From assembly GCA_012862575.1 (NCBI GenBank), contig BLSF01000002.1, forward strand, positions 310,001-374,000: a stretch of 64,000 bases of DNA, read 5' to 3'. Under the pieces are notes generated by a model. The model saw only the letters and a program-made list of their open reading frames with translations. It had not been told where the DNA came from and ran no database searches. The position numbers were made by a program, and so were the translations under genes. How positions within the stretch are numbered: position 1 is the first letter of the stretch; each line of letters starts with the position of its first letter. Of the stretch, positions 19,701 through 28,584 are shown one piece after another. This stretch comes from Parietichytrium sp. I65-24A (taxonomy: Eukaryota > Sar > Bigyra > Thraustochytrida > Thraustochytriidae).

Positions 19701-21009
19701 ACCCGTGGTCACTGGCAACAAAACCAAATCCTCCGTCTCCTCCTTGGTTCTCTTCTTTCAATCCCTTTCACCCCTTTTTTCTCTAGCTGAGTAAAAGCGA
19801 ACGTAAGCGTCGCAGCCAACCAAGTTCTACCTCGCGTCTATCGTCTACGCCACGAGGTCTGACTAACAGTAAGTCAGTCCCTCAGTTCGCGCTTGCACTT
19901 GCAGTGCATCCGAACGGTACGCAGCGATGAGACATGATGAGACTACTGGAATTCCGCCGGAAGACCTGTTCTTGCTGCTTGCTTGCTCGCTCTCGCGCTG
20001 ACAGTCTTTCGACGATGCAAATTCCACACACACATATATATATACATGCAACTTCTCTGCGTTACTAACGTGCATGTAGCGGCGGAACAACAAAATCACG
20101 CTCCCTTGGAGGCCTTATGCAGGCCACGGTGTTTGGCTCTGTTCTGTCCGGCTGCAACGAGCTTGAGTGGACAAGAGCAAGAGCAAGAGTGCGTGGATTA
20201 CGCTGTTCTATCATACGTAGGTCAGACCATTTCTCTTTTCCCATTCTCAGCGGAGTACAATACACAATTCACAATTCACTGCTCACAATTTACAACTCAC
20301 AATCCTCATTTAACGATAAACAGGACCTAGCGGGTCCCTCTGATCCCGTGATCTCTCTCTCTCTCTCTCTGTCTCTCTTTCATCCATTTTTTCGCTCTGA
20401 ATTCTGAATTCTGAATTCTGTCTTTCTCTCTTTTGCTACTCTTGATCCGAACGTCTTCATCAACCCCCAGGAACACGACCTCATTCTTCAGGCACAAGAA
20501 AAGCTTTCAACCCATGTGGCACCTCACAGCTGACATGCTCGACCTCTTCTTCCAAGCTGCCACCGTCAACTCTGCCCTTCCGTTCCCTCCCTTTTGCCTG
20601 ACCTTCACCATTCCACACAGCTCCATAGCATCCTGCTACTCGCAGCGAGGCAACTGAGGCGGCGATTATACCGGTAACGGCTCCATTTATAGTATACTGA
20701 GTTAAGAAGAGAGAGATGGAGAGAGAGAGAGAGAGAATGAGCAGCGGCGGTGTATGTATGTATGCATGAGTGGTGGCTTCGGAGGGAAAGGGGAGGTGAG
20801 TGAGTGGGTCTGCGCTGATTCTGGTCGGCAGGGACTGGGAAAAGGGCAGAGGACGGACAAGGAGATGCACAGAGGCAAGTAACCGGTGGGTGAGAGGCAG
20901 GTCTGGAAGCGGGTATCGCGATCTGGCGCGTCACGTTTGGTGGTGGGTTTGGGCGCGCCGCGGCAGGTGCGGCTAGGGCGACTCTGTGCAGGCATCTGTT
21001 GAGGTCAAA
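19701..21009. other. Divergent intergenic region, DPH2 and channel genes
   Basis: It holds a (CT)n tract at about 20351-20378, a triple GAATTCTG run at 20398-20421 and a (GA)n tract at 20706-20736, about 270 bp before the channel ATG. No additional gene is supported. Confidence 0.6.
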
Positions 21010-23055
21010 ATGAAGGAGGCCGGGCAGATGCGTGAGGCGAATCAGGAGAAGCGCGGGACGCTGCTTCACCAAGTCAAGAACAAGCTTAAAGCTGCTCCGA
21101 ACCGGGTATACCCGCGAGGAAGTACCACAAACGATGCTTCAAACAAGACCGCGATGACTTTCGCCGCGTATCAAATATTTCAAAACTTTGACTTTATCGA
21201 TATGAACCCAGACGTCCTCCGAGCGATGACATCTGTGGATGACCAGTCGACCGCGCCGACGAGCACGGCCAACCCGACCAGCAAGAGGCGAATGAAGCTG
21301 GTGTGGCACCACGAATCGCAGTCAAGAAAACTGATGAGAGTGGTGGTGTTCTTATTTGCTTGCTACTCTGCGGTTATGGGGCCGTTCTTCTTTGCGTTCG
21401 GGCTTGAACTGACGAGGCCATTTCAATTAATCGAGTACTTGCGCTCCGTGGTTTATGTGTGTGAGATTCTGGCGACCTTTTTCACGACTTACCGTTCCGA
21501 GAATGGCGTGGTGGTAAGAAACTACGCTAACATTTGGTTGAGATACTGTTTTTCATATCGTCTGTTGGTGGACGCAGCAGCGTCAGTGCCATATTTTTTA
21601 ATTTACAACGAAGCGGAGCTGAGCGACAACTTTAGGATCCAGTGGGACCCTACCATGATTCGGCCGGTCTCAACGGGCCTCATCTTGCACATGGTCGTTC
21701 TACTGGCAAAGTATCTTCGCGAGGTGCGAAACATCCGAAGGTTCAAGATTCGAGATGTGCATTTCCTGTTCACCGCTTTCATCACCGTGACAGAGATTTT
21801 CGTTTGTATGCACAGCTGTGCGACCGGGTACTTTTTGTGTTGTCAGACGCCAAACTCTGGATGGTACGAAAGAGAAACCACGTATGGCATCCCGCCGGAG
21901 GTGGAATCCGTATTCTACAGATATATGGTATTCTTTGCAGGGACTATGGGCTTTTTTTTCGGAGAAGGGCTCCCAAGCACCACAATCGAGCGTCTTTACA
22001 AATTGTTGATGAACGTGCTCGGTCTTTTTTTGTCAGCTTATCTGGTTGGACAAGCCACTCACATGATCCAAAAGCACAACGCCAAGTCCACAAAGTGGAG
22101 GATGAAAATGGCCCAAATCAACGACTCCATGGCGCAAATGAATATTAGCCCTGATCTCCAAGGGCGAATCCGCAATCTCATATCCTTCTCGTGGGCCGTG
22201 AATGGGGGCGAGGATGGCAAGCACAATTGGATGTCCAGTCTCAGTGATAACTATCGAAGAAGTGCGCTTCTGGAAGTCAACGAGAACCTAATTGCATCTG
22301 TCCCACTGTTTAAGGACGCGTCGCGGGAGTTTGTTCAAGAGATGATATTTTCCTTTCGGGAACAGCTTTATGTTCCAGGCGACTATGTAGTTCGCTTCGG
22401 GGAAGTGGGAGATCGAATGTTTTTCCTCGTTCGAGGTGCAGTGCAAGCGATGGATCGAGAGGAAACAACGATCTACACGAGACTGGAAGAAGGTTCTTTC
22501 TTTGGTGAGATTGCTTTGCTTCGAGAAAACTCCAGACGAACTGCAACTGTGCGTTCTTTTACGTACTCGCAGATCAGTCAGCTGCACAAAGCAGACTTTC
22601 AGAAAATTGTTGATAACCACCCAGGTTCCGCAAAGATCATCGAGAGAGAGGCAATTCGGCGAGAAAAACATAATGCACAGATCAGAATCATAGAACATAA
22701 GAACAGGAAAAGGAAAGGGCTTGCGTCCGGTTCCAATAAGAAGGGTGGCTTCATGGACGACGGGAACTTGGCAAGTTGTATGGAGTCAGAAGCTGAAAAA
22801 AGCATGTCTGAAACGCGCAAGGCACAAGAGTGCTCCGCTGATACGCCACAGAAGGCATGTCAAATAGAAGAGACGGACGGAGAGTGTCCTAACGAGCTCG
22901 AGATGGCTGTTAATAAGATGGCCGAAAGCATGGCTGGCAAGCCCGCGGCAAAAACGTTAAGCTTCCTGGACGCAGGTGGAGAGTTCGACTCATCAGTGTT
23001 CTTTAAACAAAGCGCCAGGTCCATACGCCAGCGCTCCAAGAGTTTATCACCTTGA
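21010..23055 (+). CDS. Cyclic-nucleotide-gated type cation channel with atypical selectivity filter
   Basis: The protein is 681 aa from the first ATG (21010). Six membrane segments lie at about 110-350. S4 (about 228-248) has Lys/Arg every third residue (K234, R237, R240, R243). The pore loop reads FFAGTMGFFFGEGLPS (308-323). It has no GYG or GFG, so the K-channel signature is replaced by TMGFFFGEG. A C-linker follows (355-430). The cyclic-nucleotide-binding domain spans about 434-545, with the phosphate-binding cassette SFFGEIALLRENSRRTA (496-512), whose Glu500 and Arg510 are the usual ligand contacts. The Ser/Lys/Glu-rich tail is probably regulatory. By order of domains this belongs with HCN/CNG/KCNH channels. 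The ion preference is open because of the filter. Confidence 0.88.
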   Translation: MKEAGQMREANQEKRGTLLHQVKNKLKAAPNRVYPRGSTTNDASNKTAMTFAAYQIFQNFDFIDMNPDVLRAMTSVDDQSTAPTSTANPTSKRRMKLVWHHESQSRKLMRVVVFLFACYSAVMGPFFFAFGLELTRPFQLIEYLRSVVYVCEILATFFTTYRSENGVVVRNYANIWLRYCFSYRLLVDAAASVPYFLIYNEAELSDNFRIQWDPTMIRPVSTGLILHMVVLLAKYLREVRNIRRFKIRDVHFLFTAFITVTEIFVCMHSCATGYFLCCQTPNSGWYERETTYGIPPEVESVFYRYMVFFAGTMGFFFGEGLPSTTIERLYKLLMNVLGLFLSAYLVGQATHMIQKHNAKSTKWRMKMAQINDSMAQMNISPDLQGRIRNLISFSWAVNGGEDGKHNWMSSLSDNYRRSALLEVNENLIASVPLFKDASREFVQEMIFSFREQLYVPGDYVVRFGEVGDRMFFLVRGAVQAMDREETTIYTRLEEGSFFGEIALLRENSRRTATVRSFTYSQISQLHKADFQKIVDNHPGSAKIIEREAIRREKHNAQIRIIEHKNRKRKGLASGSNKKGGFMDDGNLASCMESEAEKSMSETRKAQECSADTPQKACQIEETDGECPNELEMAVNKMAESMAGKPAAKTLSFLDAGGEFDSSVFFKQSARSIRQRSKSLSP

Positions 23056-23843
23056 TCATACCACCACCATTCATTCATTCACTGTGATCACAGTGAATCC
23101 ACAATCATTTGAACTCACAATCAAATCAAGATTCATGAACAACAAAAGAAGAAGAAAAATAAAGTCAGAGAAAAGTAAAAGGTTTAGGTACGTACACAAT
23201 CTTGATACTTCAATCTTCATAACGACAAGGAAACATCATCATCAATAAATCAACGAAAGGGCTTGTGTGCAGAGAGCGTGCGAAATGAGCGGGGCCACAA
23301 GGATATACTATCACATCGAAACGCTGAGGTTTCCTTGCAAATAGTACATATATATATATATGTTCGGCGAGAACACGTGTGAAAAACTCAGCACAGGTCT
23401 ATGAACCTCGACCCGACGCACAGCCTCTCCCTCTTCCAACGTCAATTTAAGACTGCACCGGAATTTAAAGAGGGGAATGCATATCTACTCGAGAGCGAGG
23501 GTGTTTTGAAAGGTCATTCCAACGTCCTGCATCTACTCCAGCCCTGACGCAAAAGGTAACAATCTAAATAAAAAGTTGAGAGCGGGTCACAGCGTCAACG
23601 ACCTCGCTCCACGGCACGGCTCAGCCTCACTGAGCACAGTAGAAGAAAACATACTGCAGCAAAAGACAAAATTTTCTAAAGTGCAACCACCGGGGATGCG
23701 CCAAAGTGGCTTTGATACCCGAGCGCAGCAGCGGCATGTATGCGAACTCCAGAAACTGTCAAAAATACACCAGCACAAGCACGGCAGGAAGGGAATATGT
23801 ATAAGCCCGTGCATGGACAAGAATACCAGCAACAATCGGAAGA
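23056..23843. other. Convergent 3' flanks
   Basis: No gene. (TA)n at about 23348-23361 is the only structured part. Confidence 0.6.
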
Positions 23844-24821
23844 CTATCCTACAATCTGCTCGCGATGGTCGCGCAGAAGTGTTTCCAGGTTGAAGCTTCG
23901 CCTCAAAAAGGGGCGCACATCAGACTCGTTTTTGATTCGCTCCAAAAATGTGGTAAGTACAGCGAGAGCGGAGTCGTTTGGGTCGTCATAGAATGACGAA
24001 ATGGGAATGCCGTTGCTGAGCTGCGGAAGAAAGCAGAACGCGTTGTTATCCACAAGTACACAGCGGTTCAACGGCCGGTTGACCTTTTGCAGGTCTTTCA
24101 AGTAATAACCTCTCATAAACAAGCACGAGTCTCTGTACAATCTGTGCTTGAAAATGGTTCCCTTTGGGTCGAGCCAGTCTAGGAGAGGACGAGCATACTC
24201 TTCGAGGCCAGCAGTGTAAGCAAAGACTTCATAGTGCTTGGAGGCGTGCTCGAGGAACTCATCCAACCCAGGACGTTTGTTGACGCGCACAACCTCGCCG
24301 TCTTCGAGCGTGATGATGAACTCGTCTACAGCCTGTGCGTCTTGTTTGCGCTCTTCGGTTTGTCGGAACTGCTCTTGCTGGGAGCTGAGGCGTGAGTGAA
24401 TAAGTGTCTCGTCTACGTCAAGGATGACCGTCAGTCGGCCTCTATCCTCCATGCTCGGTGGCGGGATCGCAGGTCGCTGATTCAGGCTGCTGTTGCGCAC
24501 TGCGTTCAATCTCGCGCTAGTGTACGGACGAAGAGCCGGGTCGCCAATCACCGTGTTCGTTGCGGAAGTATTCACATTCTGAGGTCCAGCGAGCCTCTTC
24601 TTGTTCTGGTTTTTCTCCTTTTCGACGATTTGTTTGTTGTGTACAGGGGGCAAGTGCGTGCCGTTCGTACTCGTTGGGAAAGCCCTCGTCAGATCATCGT
24701 TCATTGGATTCGCGCCAGGATAGACCATGTTCACCACTTGCGGATACCACCCAGATAGTACCTTGTTCGCAAATTTGTCTCCCCCTCGTTTGCGCTTCAC
24801 CAAACTTGCCACTTTGCGCAT
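23844..24821 (-). CDS. FCP1/SCP-type (HAD) phosphatase, paralogue A
   Basis: The protein is 325 aa from the first ATG (24821). Catalytic motif I of the FCP/SCP family, DVDET, is at 135-139 in LTVILDVDETLIHSRLSS. RPGLDEFLEHASKHYEVFAYTAGLEEYARPLLDWLDP follows, and then the motif III region KDLQKVNRPLNRCVLVDNN. It ends in LLRDHREQIVG. No BRCT domain is present, so it belongs with small CTD phosphatases (SCP, Dullard/CTDNEP1, TIM50-like), which act on Ser/Thr phosphates, for example of pol II CTD or lipin. The N-terminal 130 residues are basic and Asn-rich, with no clear membrane helix. It is a paralogue of the gene at 33463-34257. Confidence 0.9.
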   Translation of the reverse strand: MRKVASLVKRKRGGDKFANKVLSGWYPQVVNMVYPGANPMNDDLTRAFPTSTNGTHLPPVHNKQIVEKEKNQNKKRLAGPQNVNTSATNTVIGDPALRPYTSARLNAVRNSSLNQRPAIPPPSMEDRGRLTVILDVDETLIHSRLSSQQEQFRQTEERKQDAQAVDEFIITLEDGEVVRVNKRPGLDEFLEHASKHYEVFAYTAGLEEYARPLLDWLDPKGTIFKHRLYRDSCLFMRGYYLKDLQKVNRPLNRCVLVDNNAFCFLPQLSNGIPISSFYDDPNDSALAVLTTFLERIKNESDVRPFLRRSFNLETLLRDHREQIVG

Positions 24822-25047
24822 ATAAACCTCTCCTTCGCGCTCCTCCTCTGCGTCTCTTTTTCCTTTTCTATCGTCACCCAATGTGACCACAAATGCCAAG
24901 TGCTCACTGCTCACTGCTCACTGCTCCCTCCTTCTCGTTGCGGTCGCACGCTGTCTCTCCTCTCTCTGCACAAGCGGTTCTGCTGGTGGGTTTGGTGGGT
25001 TGGCCCAACGCAATAGTTTCGTCTCTGCAGACTCTTGTTCTCTTTGC

Positions 25048-25078
<31 letters not shown>

Positions 25079-26738
25079 TCTCTCTCTCTCTCTCTCATAA
25101 AACACAGAGCCTTCTTCTTCCTCTCCTCTCTTCTCTCTCCTTTCCAATTTCCTCTTCTCTGGCAAGAAAGGGAGAGAGAAGAAGGCCAGAGGGGGAGAGA
25201 GAGAAAGAGAGAAAAAAAAGGGAAACAAACAAACAAAAACAAGAGGAAAGAGAAAGGCAGCGAAGATTGTTGAGAGGAGGAGAAAAAAACCTCTGTCAGG
25301 GGGAGGAAGGGAGGAAAGACTTTTGAATAGGAGGATTATGAGGAGGCTATAGAGGAGAGGGGCTGGGGGAGGTGGAGGGGGAGCGGATTAAGGGAGAAAT
25401 ATTTGAATTCTGGCTATAAGAGAGCAGAATAGAGGAGTGGAGTGGGAGAGAAATAATTTAGAAATCAGTGAATTCAGAAACCCTCTTCGTTTGAGCTTTC
25501 CACACGAGCACTTTTCCCTATCTACGCCTAAAGCAGAACGGAAGATCGGGGGAATAATACTTGTACTATTTAAGCTATACGTGCTCAAGAGGGCCGGGCT
25601 AAATTGGTTTGCGATTTGCATCATGTGAGGAGACAAGTTTACTGAGTACACAGTTAGAACAAAAAGTCTACACTTTTCTTGAATTCAGTTGTGAGGGAGA
25701 GAGGGTCTTTCAGCAGCCCTTGGAGCCCATAACTTCGGTTCGCAACAAAACGACATACTAAGGTTCATTATGCTTTTTCATATGGCATGAGAGAGAGCTG
25801 GCGTCTGCTCAGAGGACAAAACAGAGACGGGAAAGAAGGTGGGGTGGGGATGCCTAATGCAACTTAAGAATCTGGTGGAATCTTAGCGCAGACGTTGGTA
25901 TCCTTAGGCAATGTCAGCGTTTTTTATTAAGGCAGAACCTGAATTGATAGTCAACTGCCTAAACGCAGGATGTACTGCTCAGGTATCTTGGGCCACGGCG
26001 CCATCCTCCTCACAAGGACTCCCTCCTCTCAGCTCGTGTCTTCTCCACAACGTTCTTCCAGCCCAAATTGGTTTGGCTTGACTGTTCGTTATATCGCTAC
26101 CCCTTGGACAGTGTGCGACGGGGAACACTATGCTACTGGTTAACCAACACTTTCATCTTCGAGCGGGCCGAGCGCAGTTCTTTAGTTGTCTTTGAGACTT
26201 CCTATAACGCATATGTTCTTCTCAAAATGGAGAAGGTTCGGAATTTTGGGAGGTAGGAGCTCCACGATTTCCGTTTTGCTAGCTCGTAATTCAGTAATCC
26301 AGTAGTCATACATGTCCAGCTGCCAGTTTTTCAGTTGTGAGGGCTACCGAAGTGCAAAAGTAGCAAGCTCAAACGCCAAAGTACTCTACTTCATTGATAG
26401 GGGAAACTGTAGCCAAACCAAACAGACAGTGTAAAATTTTGAACCACAGTGATAATAGTAGCACCACGTACTTGTGCCATGTGCCTCGTGCCGGTAGGTA
26501 TCTCATGTTTGAATGCACTGAGTATGCACGTAAGAGGGGGTACAGTGGCAGAGATAGAGAAGAGGAGAAAGATGAAGTGAGTGCGAGAGAGGGATGGAGA
26601 GACAGAGAGATAGAGAGATAGAGAGAGAGAGAAGAGGGAGGAGCGGAGATACCAAGGGAAAGAAATGAAAGAAAGGCAAAAAAGAAGGACCAACTTTCGG
26701 CAATTGACTTGTGCGTTTCTCCTTGTTGCGACTCGGAG
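24822..26738. other. Gene-poor region with CT/GA microsatellites
   Basis: It contains (CT)n at about 25049-25096, purine-rich DNA at 25150-25400 and a second GA-rich run at 26584-26638. No convincing coding region is seen between 24822 and 26738. Confidence 0.6.
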
Positions 26739-27058
26739 ATGGCAATTGGCACGGCGCAAATCATCATTGACTGTGAGTAATTTTTAACAAAAGAAGTTTA
26801 CAAATTCGAGTTTTTTGTTTGCGTCTGCCCTCAGTTTCGCTCTGTGACAAGCGCGGTGACAAGACAAGAAAAGGATCGCCGGGTTTTGAGGGCGCTGGCC
26901 TGGCAGCTAAGCAAGTTTATTGCTTCGACAGTGTAATCCGAAGGTATCTCTCTTCCGCTCGTAATACCTTTTCGCGTAGTGAACTGGTAAGAGGGAAGGC
27001 ACACGGCAGCTTCTATTGTTTCCAGCAGGAGGACCCTATGTTTTTTGAATCGCAGTGA
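26739..27058 (+). CDS. Possible small two-exon gene in the gene-poor region
   Basis: ATG at 26739 opens 11 codons (MAIGTAQIIID). A GTGAGT donor follows at 26773, and a T-rich tract ends in CCCTCAG at 26834 (62-bp intron, phase 1). The joined frame stays open to a TGA at 27058, giving about 85 aa. A GA-rich run lies 100 bp upstream, as for other genes here. I recognise no domain. The splice signals are the main support; the second exon also has another partly open frame. Confidence 0.25.
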
Positions 27059-28584
27059 TTGCTACCGTGGAGTTAGGCAAGCACTATCACTAGGTGAGCG
27101 ACGCTACGACGCTGGCCTTTTTTCCTCTGCCAAAATTTTCGAGAACCGACCACATGCTCGTCCGTGCACCGGATGTGAGTGCGATGAAATGAAAAAGAAC
27201 AACAAGTAGTCTACTGTCACTCATCTCATTTGAAAGTAGTCTGGAGATGGCGTGAGCGATAAAGACCTGTTTTCCGTGTTCTGGGCACGAGCTGAAACTT
27301 TGGCGAGCCGAGAAGAAGCGCGAGACCAGGACAAGATACTCAGGTACTGACTGCGAGTGTTATAGCCCCAGGTGTTAGCAGACTAGAGGCTCGCTCCTCT
27401 TCTCTCTCACAATTGAACCGAACCGCGGCTGGGTGTTATAGTACCGACAGTGGGGACCGATAGAGTCGGAGAAAAGAAAAACGAAAGTTTTCCTCAATCA
27501 TTTGGTAGAGTTAGTACCTGAATCTGTAAACTCGAAAGGTTTCTCCTGATGCCTGACTGTATGGTGGTCAGAACTGCGAGCGTTGAAGTTCTGAGAGTCT
27601 CAGTCTCTCTGTGTTCTGACAGACACAACAGATGCCTCAAGTCCCAACCAACAAAGATGTGCAAGTTGCAAAGGCTCGGAGGGGGGAAAGAGGGAAAGAA
27701 AGAAAGAAAGAAAGAAAGAAAGAAGCACGTTGCCAATTGGTTCATTGGTCCAATTGGTTCGTCTGCCCTACCCGCCCTCAAGCATTCGAAACGCTAGCCT
27801 CTCGCACGACGCAGGAAAAGCTATGTGAGGGCGGTGTGAGAGAGCGTCTGCTGCCCCCATGACAACAAACATCTTGGTCGAACAACTTGTAGTCTCACGG
27901 CAAGTCCAACATGTAGCACTGCTTGGGTCACGTTTGAGAGTTTGTAAATCTCCAAGCTGCTGCACAAGTCAACTTCTCGTTCGCTTGGTTCGCACTCTGA
28001 AAGAAAGCCAGCTAGTCCTCCTCACAGACATCACAGACATCACAGGCTTGCTGCTTGTTAGGTCTCGCTCCAGAGCTAGCTGAGGGCGGAAAACAAAGGA
28101 ACGAGGGGTCTTGCTGCGCTGGGTGCGATAACTTAACAATAAACTATTCCGCACTAAGCTCCTCACATAAAGATGCGGAATGTGGCCTTTTTCGATACAT
28201 AGATTCATTTATCGCCGGGCTAAGAGGGGTGGGGAGGAACTCTGCTTATGCGCACGCCACTGGAAAACGTGGGACTCTTTCCTCCGCCTTCTCCCTTGCC
28301 GCACAGCGCGTACGCCAAGACCCAAAGACTCACGAGGGTTGGAATAGAAATAGTCGGTTCGAAATTGTTGAAACCGGAACCGGGGACATTTCAATTGATC
28401 TAGGCAGAGGTTTTCTGAATTCTGCTTTGTCGCATTTTTCTCTCTCGACTTCTTTCACGGTCTGAGTCGACTGCGAGTGGTGTTTGCTCGTGATCAAGAT
28501 TATTTGCGTAACTACTCTCTTTTACTAACTTAGAATTGATGCTGATAATCTTTCTTTCTCTTTTTTTCGTCGCCGTGGCCAATT
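27059..28584. other. Gene-poor region
   Basis: It contains an (AAAG)n microsatellite at about 27690-27725 and scattered short repeats. No coding region, tRNA or known ncRNA is recognised. Confidence 0.55.

Noticed and set aside
24883-25326. Frames full of Ser-Leu or Arg-Glu repeats
   Set aside because: Produced by the CT/GA microsatellite upstream of phosphatase A.
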